Below, in pieces: positions 52,796 through 63,063 of a stretch of DNA of 64,000 nt (the first letter of the stretch is position 1; each line of letters begins with the position of its first letter). A program made the translations under genes and the position numbers. The notes beneath the pieces were generated by a model. The model made no database searches. It had not been told where the DNA came from and was given only the letters and a program-made list of their open reading frames with translations. The stretch covers positions 248,001 through 312,000 of the forward strand of contig JAXQJY010000030.1 in assembly GCA_037042185.1 (NCBI GenBank). Direction: 5' to 3'. Source of the stretch: Sordariomycetes sp. S80-01Y (Eukaryota > Ascomycota > Sordariomycetes).

Positions 52796-53784
52796 GGCGG
52801 ATGAGGGCGCAAGTGACACTGAGCAGTCAATTGACGATGCTGCGAGTCCTCCGGACAGAGCAGTGACGGACAGAGGCAGACATGCGCGTCCCTTATCAAG
52901 TCCTGCAACCGAGCAAGGTCGAAAAATCCAAGACCAAGACGCGGGTACGTCAGCTCCTCGATGCCAAGCACCGCGGGCGCTCTCCACAGCGGCTGGTCTT
53001 ATTTTCCAGCGCGCTGGTTGGCTCTTTCACCCCCCTGGCCGGCCTGGCCCTCGCTGCAACTCGCCCTGAATGATCTCATTTTCCATGTACAGGCGGGTCT
53101 CTGCCTGGATTCGACAACCTTAATTATGAGCTTATTAGGCGAACACGTGCATTCGCAGGAAAAGCTGCTGCTTCCCTGCACGCGTCGCTGCGTCGCCGGC
53201 AGCTGTACGGCAACAGACTCGTCATCCGATCGACGCTATTAAATGCCGTGGACGGTAGTGAAGAAATAGAGTTTGAAGCGCCCTTCCGCGTGCTTCTTAG
53301 CGGCCGATTCTCGTCAAGTCACTGCTGTGCGGCTCGAGCCACCCTGCACCATGGGTCGAAGGTTTCCTCTCCAATTGTCTCCAACTATAAACAAAGAGAG
53401 CGCTAGCATCTCGATCCCCTGGAGTTGATGGCAATAATGAGGCTTTCTGCCGCTGCTCAATGCGTTTGCGAAGCTTGAGACGCTTGATTCCTTGAAGATC
53501 TATCAAAGCAGCTGGCTTACCGCTGGATCTTTATTTGCAAAAGATCAGAGGGCGTCAGTACGGATAGTGCCCACAACGAGGGGTTGTCGTCATGAATTAT
53601 GGCAGACCCCATGTTGTCGTAAAAGAAATTGGCAGCAGCTTACGAAGCTTCTTAATCATGAATTTGATACAGAGTCCAAAGTTCATTAGAGCATCGTTTT
53701 GCAATGGCACAGTTAAACCGTGTGCGATTTCAATTGCATCCCATACGTGCCACATGTCGATACAAGGTTCCTCTCATAACTCCC
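52796..53784. other. Intergenic region upstream of NADPH oxidase
   Basis: About 1 kb between two minus-strand genes. Only short frames without domains; no repeat is evident. Confidence 0.4.
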
Positions 53785-54708
53785 CTACATGACCTCAGAT
53801 AGACTCTTTATCACGAGCCCATACGTCCTCTCCCTTTCGGCCTCGTTGAATATCCTAATCTTGAGCGTCTTGTCGTATCCGTGAGCGCAGTCCTTGGCCT
53901 CCTCAACCTTCACATCCACGCCGGAATCTTGCAGCTTCTGCCCGAGCGCCTTGGCCTCGGGCGCGAAAATGTCGCCAGAAGCCGGGATCAGCATAATCTG
54001 GGTGCCCAGGTACTTGGTCGGATCTGCGCGGCCGGGCGACGCCTTTGGGTTCTCGCGGTCCTCTGGGTTCGGGACGTAGACGTCGGCAAACATGTGCTGC
54101 GCGAAGAGGGGCAAAGGATCGATGGGCTCTTCAACCGTCTTGGACTCGGGAGGGATGGTCCAGTCGACGCCGGGGTAGAAGATGTACGCCGCCCTGATGG
54201 TCAGGTTCTGGAGGCCGGCCTTGAGCTCCGACGCTGCGACGAGGGCGAGGTTGGCTCCGGCGCTGAAGCCCGACAGCGCGACGCGACTCAGGTCGAATTG
54301 GCTTCCCTGTGTCTCGACCCAGCGCAGTGCATCCTCAACATCCTCCACGGCCGCAGGAAACGGATTCTCTGGGCTCTTGCGGTAGTCCGCGTCCAGCACG
54401 AGCATGTTGCTCTTCCTCGCGATGGTCTCGCAGAAGTACGAGTCCAGGCCCAGATTGGGGATCATCATACCGCTGCCGTGCCAGTTGACGACAAGCGGTG
54501 ACGGTGTGCTCCCATCGTAGTTGTCGGGGTAGTATAACCAAGCGTCGATGGAGCGCCCTTGTTCGCGCGACGGGATCTTGATGGCCTTGCGGACGCAGGA
54601 TGCCGATGGGAGCTGAGGGGCCTTGAGCGTGCCGAGGTAGTTGAGGCAGCGTATGATTGTGACCAAGAGCTTGAGTCGCAAATACTGCATGAATCCGTGA
54701 CCAGCCAT
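53785..54708 (-). CDS. Alpha/beta hydrolase (esterase-like)
   Basis: Single-exon hydrolase of 307 residues, ATG at 54708. A hydrophobic N-terminal helix (LRLKLLVTIIRCLNYLG) may anchor it. The oxyanion motif is NWHGSGMMIP, with Ser in place of the middle Gly of the usual HGGG; DADYRKSPENPFPAAVEDVEDA matches the HSL-type core (read as YRKSPENPFPAAVEDV). The nucleophile elbow is LSGFSAGANLAL, the acid is probably in PASGDIFAPEA, and the His in DCAHGYDK. The triad is complete. Substrate unknown. This is the third esterase of this broad group in the window, but the three differ enough not to be recent copies. Confidence 0.9.
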   Translation of the reverse strand: MAGHGFMQYLRLKLLVTIIRCLNYLGTLKAPQLPSASCVRKAIKIPSREQGRSIDAWLYYPDNYDGSTPSPLVVNWHGSGMMIPNLGLDSYFCETIARKSNMLVLDADYRKSPENPFPAAVEDVEDALRWVETQGSQFDLSRVALSGFSAGANLALVAASELKAGLQNLTIRAAYIFYPGVDWTIPPESKTVEEPIDPLPLFAQHMFADVYVPNPEDRENPKASPGRADPTKYLGTQIMLIPASGDIFAPEAKALGQKLQDSGVDVKVEEAKDCAHGYDKTLKIRIFNEAERERTYGLVIKSLSEVM

Positions 54709-55431
54709 GTTGTCGTGTTGGCTTTAACAAGATGGAGCTGAGGTGTAAGACGTCGTCTGGTGGCGTCGAGAGTACTTATTCTGCAGCCGCCGACTGTTTA
54801 CACCGGTAGGCTAATGATAAGAATGAGGCGCAGCCACGGTGAGCTCGCTTCGGCCAGTCCAATGGCAAAATTATTATAGACACTCAGCCCTGAAACTCAG
54901 GGACCGGATGCTCGCCTCGAAGGATATATCTATAAGCGAGGTAGATGAGAAATTAGACGAGCGTCGATAGCTGTGCCTCTCCTCGTGGCCGGTTGACTCA
55001 TCGGCGATAGAGAGGATTCGCGTAACTGCAAGATGCAGCTGTAGTGGCCGTAGCTCCGGGTATATCGGCATTAGATGCAGCTGCATTCCACATATCGCAG
55101 GTGACAATGCTCTGCCCAGCGACTGCAAAATCTCGCGCGCTATCATAATCAGGTTTGCTCGAAAAGGCCTGGTGCTGTCCGCTAGATAACCAGTTGAAGA
55201 GTCGCGACAGGGAATTGACATGTCAGCATGGCGCACGAGCTTCTAGGAAATAAGGACGAATCCCCTACAGACGGTGGCGCACAGTCGTTGCGCTCGCTTG
55301 GAAAATACGCGGATCTACTAGGATGATCCAAATGTCACTGCACGTCAACACAGCGTTGTAATTCATACAGTCAACTCCTAAGAAGTGCCACAGCGGTAGT
55401 CATATTGGTCACTCCTTGCATCACACTATCT
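54709..55431. other. Intergenic region
   Basis: Upstream of the esterase and 3' of the GH43 gene. No gene, repeat or clear promoter element is seen. Confidence 0.4.
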
Positions 55432-57018
55432 CTACTCAACGGTAAACGAAGCCACATCGATGCTTCCACCTAATCCCTTGGTAGCAAAGTTGAAGATGCC
55501 AAATCTGTATGCGATGAAAAACGCCCACCCGTCGTACAGCTGGTACGTGGGACCGAACTGCTCAAACGCCTCCCCGTCGAGGCTGTAGAAGAAGCTGGCG
55601 TCCCGCGTCCCCTGCGGCCGGGCATCGAGCTCGGCCCTGAACCAGATCTTGCTCGTGCCCGCGGGGAGGGTCAGCTCCTCCTCGACCGTTCCGGGATCGA
55701 CGGGCGTGCCGGACCACTCGTCAATGGTCAGGTTGTGCTTGGCCGTGAGCACGTGCTCGTCCCCGTTGACGTGGATGCCAATGTAAGCCGACCGGTCGCG
55801 GAACGCTGCGAGGCCAAAGATGTCGCCGTCTTGGGCGTTGGTAAAGTCGACTTCGACGGTTCCAGCGGGATACTCGCCGTGGATGCGATGGGTCAAGGTA
55901 TTGCGCGCTTGGTAGATGTCCTCCGTCACGCTGGAAGTGGATAGAGTAAGGCCGTTGTTGGCGGACCAGGCGTCGTTGTCGGGGTTGTGGTTCCACTCAA
56001 ACTCTGGCAGTAGTTCCGGTCCCTCAAAGGTGTAGGTGCGAAGCCAGCTTGGGGTTAGGACCTCCGGAAGGGGGAGGGGATACGAGTGCCCCCAGCCGCC
56101 CTCTTCACCTTCGACAAAGACGGGGAATCCGTCATCGCCCCATGTTACGGGTGCGAGGACCGGCATGCGACCGGCAGGGTAGGCCCAGGTGAAGGACATG
56201 AAGTACCAGTCACCTTCGGAGGTCTCGATGAGACTGCCCTGATGGGGCGAGTTGCCTCCCTCAAGTGGCGGACCGATGCTATCAACGAGAACCTTGGGTT
56301 CGTAGGGACCCCATGGGCTGTCGGACTTCCAGATGTAAGTAGTCGATCCGGGCCTGTCGTTGAGGACGTAGTATGTGCCGTTGATCTGGTACATTCGGTT
56401 GCCCTCCATGGAGTCGGCCCCGGCATCGGCTGCAGTGAAGACAACCTCGTTGCGAACGACCTCAAGACCATCGGCAGAAAGCTGCGCGACGCTGACGTTC
56501 CCGGACCCGTAGACAACATACATCGTGTCCTCATCGTCGATCAGCAGACCGTTGTCGTAGAAGCAAAGTCCACCCTCAAGCTGCGCCGACTGCTCCCAAG
56601 GCCCGGTAACATCCTCGGCGGTGAAGATCCAGGTCACCCAGAAGTTGGTGCAGCCGATCCAGTACCAAAGGCCGTTGCTCTCACGGTACCGCAGAGTCGA
56701 CGCCCAGGTTCCGCCACGGTAGGAGCGCTCGCCGTCGTCGGGCAGGTCGTAGCCGTTGCCGAACGTCAGGCGGGGGAGTGAGTGGCCGATCAGGTCCCAG
56801 TTGACGAGGTCCTCGGAGCGAAGAATGGGCGCGCCGGGACTGTAGTGAAAGTTGGAGGCGGAGAAGTAGTACGCCCCATCGGGACCAACGGAGACATCGT
56901 TGTCGGGGAAGTCCTCGTAGATGACGGGGTTCTCAAACGAGCCTTCTTGTCGTGGCGAAACAGCAGCTGCCGACGCTGTCGACAGCAGGCCGAGCCAGAA
57001 CGCCAACTTGAAGTTCAT
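55432..57018 (-). CDS. Secreted GH43 beta-xylosidase / arabinofuranosidase-like enzyme
   Basis: Secreted five-bladed propeller glycosidase of 528 residues. The ATG at 57018 gives a signal peptide (MNFKLAFWLGLLSTASA); the frame extends further upstream without a better start. The catalytic base is the Asp of EDFPDNDVSV (about D39), the pKa-modulating Asp is in CFYDNGLLIDDED, and the acid Glu in DSMEGNRMYQ. A C-terminal beta-sandwich (~340-528) containing NGLTLSTSS and YSLDGEAFEQFGPTYQLYDG resembles the accessory domain of GH43 xylosidases. It likely trims xylan or arabinan side chains outside the cell. Upstream on its own strand are GGCTAAA and a TATA-like stretch near 57080. The next gene is a Zn2Cys6 regulator on the same strand. 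Confidence 0.93.
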   Translation of the reverse strand: MNFKLAFWLGLLSTASAAAVSPRQEGSFENPVIYEDFPDNDVSVGPDGAYYFSASNFHYSPGAPILRSEDLVNWDLIGHSLPRLTFGNGYDLPDDGERSYRGGTWASTLRYRESNGLWYWIGCTNFWVTWIFTAEDVTGPWEQSAQLEGGLCFYDNGLLIDDEDTMYVVYGSGNVSVAQLSADGLEVVRNEVVFTAADAGADSMEGNRMYQINGTYYVLNDRPGSTTYIWKSDSPWGPYEPKVLVDSIGPPLEGGNSPHQGSLIETSEGDWYFMSFTWAYPAGRMPVLAPVTWGDDGFPVFVEGEEGGWGHSYPLPLPEVLTPSWLRTYTFEGPELLPEFEWNHNPDNDAWSANNGLTLSTSSVTEDIYQARNTLTHRIHGEYPAGTVEVDFTNAQDGDIFGLAAFRDRSAYIGIHVNGDEHVLTAKHNLTIDEWSGTPVDPGTVEEELTLPAGTSKIWFRAELDARPQGTRDASFFYSLDGEAFEQFGPTYQLYDGWAFFIAYRFGIFNFATKGLGGSIDVASFTVE

Positions 57019-57118
57019 CTTGACGCATTGAACAGTTGTAGTCTTGCGATACTTGAGAATCCTTTGATCGCGGGTCCCATTTAATATATTTCCCCAGCGT
57101 TGCATTGACGGGCGGAGG

Positions 57119-57125
57119 TTTAGCC
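57119..57125 (-). promoter_or_regulatory. XlnR/XYR1-like GGCTAAA box of GH43 gene
   Basis: Read on the gene's strand, GGCTAAA lies about 100 bases before the GH43 ATG, just upstream of a TATA-like stretch. GGCTAA(A) is the published core for the xylanase regulator XlnR in Aspergillus. Function here is inferred from sequence only. Confidence 0.45.
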
Positions 57126-57329
57126 GAGTCCCTGGAATTCGGTACTTGAGCGTCCGTTGTCCGGATCGGAGACGATGTCAAGGATATGGAAGACCCGAAA
57201 CCTCGATTTGGGCGTTTCCGCCGTGTTATTAAGTGTAGTCGCAGGCTTAGTAACTCGGCATATCGAGGCAATTGCTACGTCGGTATGGGGTCGTAGGCGG
57301 GTGGTTCGTCATTCGTTGGTGATTTAACA

Positions 57330-59051
57330 TCATCCGCCGAACTGTCCAAGGTCCTGCACGTTGAAGGGAGTGTCGACTAGGAATTGTTCCAGGTCAAACT
57401 CCTTCAATCCGGGTACCGTGGTGAAGAGGTCATCCAACCACGCGTCCTCGCCACTTGCGGGTACCTGCGTGTTTTCAACCGGTGGCGCGTGGGTGTCGAG
57501 CACGCTGCGCAGCTCCCGGGCATCCTCCTCCTTTCGTCTCTGGTGAAGCAGGACCAGTAGATACGCCGTGTCGTAGGCCTCACGCAGGCTCGGACTGTCC
57601 CATTTGTCCCTTACCGCGCGCAGGACCGACAATCCCTCGCGCAGCAATCCTAGCGATGCGCGGTTGTCGAGTGCCAGCAGTGCGCAAATGATCTGGAATG
57701 GCATGTTGGCGGCGTGATGCCATGGTAGGTAGGTGGTGACCATTGAGCGAGCCGCTTGCAGGCCATGCTTCGCCATCTGGAGAAGTCCTTCGATGTGTGG
57801 CTGGATCAGCCCCGGCTTGAGAGCGTAGAGCCTGCGAAAGATGCATAGAGCAAGATTTGTGTTCGCCATAGTCATGGGCGGCTCGTCAAACTGCCGGCTC
57901 AGCAGAAACGACAAATCGGCCTCAAGGTCTTCGGCAGACCGTGATTGATTCGGGTCCAGGCGCTCCGTCAGCGGAAGAAGCGCGAGCAGCTGAGAGGTGT
58001 AGTCCCCAGGTATGGCCTCTACTGGTTTGGTAGTGGCATTTGGCAGCGTGACCTTCGTCCGACCCAAGTCAAAGGACGTCCAGATGTTGAAGTGCAGAGC
58101 ATGTCCCCACATGCGGCGTCGAATGTCGGTTCCTATGGTGTCCGAGGGCGTTTGCTCGAAAACGGTCTGGGCCTGCGCTTCTTGATGTATTCCCGCGGCT
58201 TCTGCGACGTGCATCAAAGAGCAGGTCGCGAGCCAGCAAATGTGAGGCGTGGATGTCATCCTCAGATAGGCCACGCGCAATATCCATCCGGTCACCGTGT
58301 CCGTGGATGGCGGCGACACGAGCGAGCCCTGCTCCAGGATGGTCCTCGCAGTTTCGACCAGGTCCGGTTCGAAGTATGGTGGGCTCGTCTGGGTGAAGTG
58401 AAGCCCAAGAGCTGCAATGCCGCACAGCACTTGATCAAAGGGGTCGGACTCAGCCCCGTTGTGAAACCTCCGATCAAGGCGCTCGAAGAAGTTGCAGTGA
58501 TCCAAGAAGTCGTACACCACGGCAACCTTTGTGAAGAAGGTGTGCGCCAGGGTGTTCATCTCGGCATGTGAGAGCATGCTTGGCAGCGGACGAACGGTGC
58601 CTGGGCGCGACCCTGCCAGGCGCTCTCCCACGTTCCAAGCGAACAGCCGCAAGCGAGGAGCATTCTTCGCATCGATGTTCAAGCCCAGGTTCCGAACGAA
58701 GGCTGCACCTGAATTGGCCTCCATGGACTGGATCTGAGCTCTCTCCGTGTTGGGGCCGACGATGGTGCGGCTGTCATCCGCGAACCCATCGCGCGACGTG
58801 GAGAAGTAGGGCGCCCTGGCAGCATCTCTGGGGGACGTAGTTCGCGACTCCAGGATACTGTTGTTTTCCGAGCGGGCTTGACGCGCAGTCGACGGTCCGT
58901 AGCCACATTCGTACTCAAACTCAAGGCACTGGCCGCAGGGATGGCCGCCGTCGCATTTACGCTTCCGCTCGCGACACGAATTGCAGGCGACCTTTGCCCG
59001 ACGTCTCTTGCGCGGCGTCTCATCGTCTGGGGCTGCGACCGGCGGGTCCAT
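57330..59051 (-). CDS. Zn2Cys6 fungal transcription factor
   Basis: Single-exon nuclear regulator of 573 residues from the ATG at 59051. A basic run (PRKRRRAKVAC) leads into the zinc cluster CX2CX6CX5CX2CX6C (CNSCRERKRKC is its first half). A Ser/Arg-rich linker follows, then a fungal-specific transcription factor domain (~150-480) with FFTKVAVVYDFLDHCNFF, RRRMWGHALHFNIW and DLGRTKVTLP. The acidic, hydrophobic C-terminus (LDDLFTTVPGLKEFDLEQFL) looks like an activation domain. It lies about 310 bases from the GH43 gene on the same strand and may regulate it. It is not an obvious XlnR orthologue: it is shorter and I do not see XlnR-specific segments. Confidence 0.9.
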   Translation of the reverse strand: MDPPVAAPDDETPRKRRRAKVACNSCRERKRKCDGGHPCGQCLEFEYECGYGPSTARQARSENNSILESRTTSPRDAARAPYFSTSRDGFADDSRTIVGPNTERAQIQSMEANSGAAFVRNLGLNIDAKNAPRLRLFAWNVGERLAGSRPGTVRPLPSMLSHAEMNTLAHTFFTKVAVVYDFLDHCNFFERLDRRFHNGAESDPFDQVLCGIAALGLHFTQTSPPYFEPDLVETARTILEQGSLVSPPSTDTVTGWILRVAYLRMTSTPHICWLATCSLMHVAEAAGIHQEAQAQTVFEQTPSDTIGTDIRRRMWGHALHFNIWTSFDLGRTKVTLPNATTKPVEAIPGDYTSQLLALLPLTERLDPNQSRSAEDLEADLSFLLSRQFDEPPMTMANTNLALCIFRRLYALKPGLIQPHIEGLLQMAKHGLQAARSMVTTYLPWHHAANMPFQIICALLALDNRASLGLLREGLSVLRAVRDKWDSPSLREAYDTAYLLVLLHQRRKEEDARELRSVLDTHAPPVENTQVPASGEDAWLDDLFTTVPGLKEFDLEQFLVDTPFNVQDLGQFGG

Positions 59052-60433
59052 TGCGGCGCATTGCCGTTGGCGTTGGTGAGGAAGAAGCCGCAGCGAGACC
59101 GGGAAGTGCTATTGCGGGATCAGTTGAGTGAGGGCAGCCGTCGTGTCATGGACTGGAGTGAGTCGCGCCTTACGCGCATCTTCCCATGACTTTTCCGGCC
59201 GTTCGGCTCCGAGGTCACTTAGGGCCCACTTTAACCTTGCCAGGCGGTGCCCGGACAGCAACGTCAATAAGTCAAAAACCAGGACATTTTGTGATGATCA
59301 TAGGCCCTTATTTGTGCTATAAAGTACGAGAAGTAGCTCAGGTACAACATTGCCTACTGACTTCCTGGCTGATTTGGCCTCTGGGTGAGACGTCGCCCAT
59401 CCTCTCGCGTGATGTAGACAGCCATTGGAACAAGCCACTTACAACAAGATAGCTCTGATTTCGTTAATAAAACAAGAAACTAGGCATTCGAGAACTATAT
59501 CGAGAGCCGCAGTATATTAATTGACTCATCTGCGTCAATCTAAGAGTCGGTGGACCCCCTCAAGTCAGGTGCGTGGTGCTCGCGGGATTGGCATACACAC
59601 CCAGACAGCCATATGCAGGGTTCCATGATCGACGTACCCGAGCAGCTTGCATCAGCCGCGGACGACTGATGTTTATACCTTATACCGACGGTGATGTCTG
59701 TGGGATTCCTCGCTTCCCCGGCGGAAAGGCCCACTCCGAACACCTCAGCTGGCCGCGCAGCTGCGGCATACACTCCGCGATAGCCACCGAAGGGCGTAGG
59801 CTTAGTCGGATAGACGGCTGCTTTCATCGGGAAATGATGCGAACTCGGAGCTGACCTGCAGATGATTCTGAGTATACTTGCTGTAGATGACGCCTAATCA
59901 CGTTTCTGGACCAATTCTGAAGGGTGCTTCCAGCATTGTGCTGTTCTCCAGCGCAGTGTGGTGGGCTTCCCTCTCACATTGTAACTAAACTGATCAGGCC
60001 AGGTCCAGCCACAAACCAGGAAACCTTGTTAGAATATATACTCTGGCTTCTCTTAATCATTCCAAAATTTCAAGTAGACCTTATTTGGTTTATGGTGCCC
60101 TTCCCTTGGATTTCCACCACAGCACAACAACGGCAACCTCTTCTTTGTGCGTCCATGGTCAGCATTCTCGATATTTCAACAAAGCTTCCTAAAAACCTGT
60201 GTCCATTACGCCGTGGTGCATGATTTACTCGACGCACGTCGGAACGTCGTCGGAGCCCCAGAATTGCGCTGCGACGACCCGCACGTCGAGTCACAAATCT
60301 CTTCCGCAACTCCCGCAATGCCCGAGCGTTCACGACTACATCAATCACGGTCACCACTTAGCAATTAAACACCCCTTAATCCTCTCAAGATACTCAATTT
60401 GCTTTCAATGTGTCTTTTGATCAAAAATCTCAA
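59052..60433. other. Divergent intergenic region
   Basis: About 1.4 kb between a minus-strand regulator and a plus-strand carrier. Frames around 59570-59850 are short, biased and lack domains. Near the end, a 10-codon upstream frame (60408-60437) overlaps the carrier start. Confidence 0.4.
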
Positions 60434-61732
60434 ATGATCAAGAAAAGTACCATGGCATTGGACATGAACAACCTCAGCGGCAACGACGCCTCGGACCAGG
60501 AGACCGCTCCGCCGAAGCAGGAGGTCCAGATGCCCGCGGCGCCAGACGGCGGTGCGAGGGCCTGGTTTCACGCATTTCTCGGGCACATGCTCTTCTTCAA
60601 CACGTGGGGCATCACCAACAGCTACGGCGTCTTCCAGCAGTACTACACAGCGCATCTGGAGACCGGCCCGAGCGCGATATCCTGGATCGGCGCCGTGCCG
60701 GTCTTTCTCCTGTTCCTCCTCGGAATCTTCTCGGGGCGGGCTAGCGACGCTGGGTATTTCCGACACGTCTTCTATACTGGGGTTGCGCTCCAGGTGCTCG
60801 GCATGGTGGCGGCGAGCTTTTGCACGAAGTACTACCAGATCCTTCTCGCCCAGGGGGTGTGCGTCGGCATAGGGAATGGGTTGATCTTCACCCCTGGGCT
60901 TTCCGTCACGAGCTCCTACTTCAAGGAGAAGCGCTCTGTGGCAGTCGGCATCGCTGCCTCCGGAGCTGGGACCGGCGGCATGGTCTACCCGGCAATCGTC
61001 AACCAGCTCATCAACACCCGCCTCGGATACTCCTGGACGATGCGAGTCCTCGCTTTGGTCATCCTTGTCACCCACATCCCCGCCATGGTCGGCTACCGGC
61101 CTTATCTACCAAAGCGGTCAGCTGGTCCGTTGGTCGATACCGCAGCCCTCAAGCAGAAGTCCTTCGTCTTCTTCACCGTGGGCTTCTTCCTCCATTTCTG
61201 GGGACTGTACCTGCCCTTCTTCTTCCTGGGAATATTTGCTCGCGAGGAGCTGCACATGTCCAACTCCAACAACTTGCTTCTCGTGCTCAACGGCGTCGGG
61301 GTCATTGGTCGTATATTGCCCAACCTCATTGGCCAGACGTTCACGGGAGTGATGAACATCACCATCCTCTTCTCCTTCATCTCCGCCCTGTTGCTCTACT
61401 GCTGGGCCGCAATTACATCCGTGAGCGGCGTGTATGTCTGGGTGGTGTTCAACGGCATCTTCGCAGGCGGCATGCAGGCGTTGTTCCCAACCTTAGCCAC
61501 CCAGCAAGCCCCTGAGGCGAACAAGGTGGGCACCTGGACGGGGATGGTGCTGACGGTCGTGAGCTTTGCTTGCTTGACTAGCGCGCCTATCCAGGGAGCC
61601 TTGATCCAGGCGCTGGGAGGGAGATACATAGGGGCGCAGATGTTTTCGGCGAGCTCCATCATTGTGGGGGGCGTTTTGCTGGTGGTGGCGAGGCAGAGCA
61701 AGACTGGCGGGAAGATACGGGTCAAGATTTGA
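60434..61732 (+). CDS. MFS monocarboxylate transporter-like protein
   Basis: Single-exon MFS carrier of the MCT/SLC16-like fungal group, about 432 residues. The start is taken as the ATG at 60434; ATG 60452 (ACCATGG) has the better context and may be the main start. The family motif APDGGARAW lies just before helix 1, followed by twelve hydrophobic segments; QGVCVGIGNGLIFTPGLSV marks helix 4 and SYFKEKRSVAVGIAASGAGTGG, read as FKEKRSVAVGIAASG, the helix 4-5 region. The C-terminal tail is short and basic. Fungal relatives carry monocarboxylates, riboflavin or secondary metabolites, and many sit next to biosynthetic genes; the substrate here is unknown. Stop at 61732. Confidence 0.9.
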   Translation: MIKKSTMALDMNNLSGNDASDQETAPPKQEVQMPAAPDGGARAWFHAFLGHMLFFNTWGITNSYGVFQQYYTAHLETGPSAISWIGAVPVFLLFLLGIFSGRASDAGYFRHVFYTGVALQVLGMVAASFCTKYYQILLAQGVCVGIGNGLIFTPGLSVTSSYFKEKRSVAVGIAASGAGTGGMVYPAIVNQLINTRLGYSWTMRVLALVILVTHIPAMVGYRPYLPKRSAGPLVDTAALKQKSFVFFTVGFFLHFWGLYLPFFFLGIFAREELHMSNSNNLLLVLNGVGVIGRILPNLIGQTFTGVMNITILFSFISALLLYCWAAITSVSGVYVWVVFNGIFAGGMQALFPTLATQQAPEANKVGTWTGMVLTVVSFACLTSAPIQGALIQALGGRYIGAQMFSASSIIVGGVLLVVARQSKTGGKIRVKI

Positions 61733-62273
61733 TAAGGATAAAATTAATACATCTTGTGATTAGTCTCTGCGTATCTCATGATTGTCCTGAATTCTTGCAC
61801 CTTGACTTAAGTCGGCTTGCTGCTATATCCCTGCAGCCTCGAGAGACCTCAGCGGCACGGCTCGCTCTGAACTCTCCGTGACAGGCTGAGCAATGGCGCA
61901 AGAGGCACCAAGTGGAAACTGAAAAGCAGCCCCCAAAATAGCTATGTTCAGCCCCCAAGGCTTTCAGCTCAATTACCACTAACGGACGTATGCGTGCGCC
62001 GCAGTGTGTTCTAATAGGCAGCCTCGGGGTTTTCTCGCGCGGCGCTCGCCCAACGCGCATGGAGGTCGGCGAGGCATTGCACAACATGCAACTCAGCATC
62101 TCTGAGAGTTACGTAGAGTCTTCCGGCACATTCTTTTAACATGAATTTTCAAGGTTATAAAAGAGCGACCAGAACGTCGTGGTTGTGTGTTCTCTCCCAT
62201 AAACCAGCACAGCAACAAGATCCACTGAACTCTCAACCAAGACATTTGCACAGGAAGACTTCAACTCGTCAAC
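61733..62273. promoter_or_regulatory. Intergenic region and promoter of glyoxalase-like gene
   Basis: Holds a TATA box TATAAAA at 62156-62162, about 112 bases before the next ATG, followed by a C/A-rich leader. Nothing else is recognised. Confidence 0.45.
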
Positions 62274-62990
62274 ATGAATCTGAAATCCATTCTTGCTGCT
62301 TCAGCTCTCGCTGTCTCTCATTTCACCCTCCCGGCCTTAGCCTGCGATCCCCGCAGCGTACAAAACGAGACCTCAGGCGACGGACCACCGATAGCCTGGG
62401 GCCCTGATACTCCCGCCGATCCCGCAACAACGGGCTACTTCATCAACCACTTCTCGCTCAACGTGCACAATCTCACCGCATCCATCGACTTCTACGCCAG
62501 AGTCTTCGGCATGCGTCACATCTTCACGGTGCAAGCCTCGGAGCACCTTTCCGTCGCGTACCTCGGGCACAGCCAGGGCGGCCGCAACGGCACGGGATAC
62601 CAATCCACCGAGGAGATCAACAGAGAGAAGAACAACAACCAGGGCCTGATCGAGCTCATCTATCTGGACGTGCCCGAGAGGGACATGCCGGCCAGCACCG
62701 AGAAGAGCAACACGTTTGGTCACGTCGGTGTTGTCGTTCCCGATGTCGAGGCAGTACAAGCACGGCTGGACGAGATGGGCTGCGTTGAGATTCTGAAGAG
62801 GGTCGGGGAGGACACCCCCAGCGAGGGCAAGGTTGCCGAGTCGAACGGCTTTCCCGACAGCGCATGGGCTCAGATTGACGACGAGGAGAGGAAAACCATT
62901 GAAACGGTCTTGAGTGCTATAAACCGGAAGTTCATCTTTATTGTTGATCCAGACGGCAACCTCGTCGAGATCCAGCCCCAGGACGGTTGA
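62274..62990 (+). CDS. Secreted glyoxalase I-like (VOC fold) protein
   Basis: Protein of 238 residues, ATG at 62274, no intron. The first ~23 residues (MNLKSILAASALAVSHFTLP then ALAC) form a clear signal peptide, with N-glycosylation sites at NET, NLT and NGT. The rest is a glyoxalase/VOC fold: all four metal ligands of glyoxalase I are in register, H59 in INHFSLNV, E127 in GLIELIY, H150 in FGHVGVVV and E232 in NLVEIQ. DFYARVFGM is the usual helix after strand 1. Classical glyoxalase I is cytosolic and needs glutathione, so a secreted version with an intact metal site may act on another substrate outside the cell, or in the secretory path. The VOC call is firm; the reaction is open. Confidence 0.9.
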   Translation: MNLKSILAASALAVSHFTLPALACDPRSVQNETSGDGPPIAWGPDTPADPATTGYFINHFSLNVHNLTASIDFYARVFGMRHIFTVQASEHLSVAYLGHSQGGRNGTGYQSTEEINREKNNNQGLIELIYLDVPERDMPASTEKSNTFGHVGVVVPDVEAVQARLDEMGCVEILKRVGEDTPSEGKVAESNGFPDSAWAQIDDEERKTIETVLSAINRKFIFIVDPDGNLVEIQPQDG

Positions 62991-63063
62991 AGTTGAATAC
63001 TGAATTTGGGCTTGCCATAGTTATTGAGGTGTGAATTTAGAGCTATAGAGAGTAGAGTAGCGG

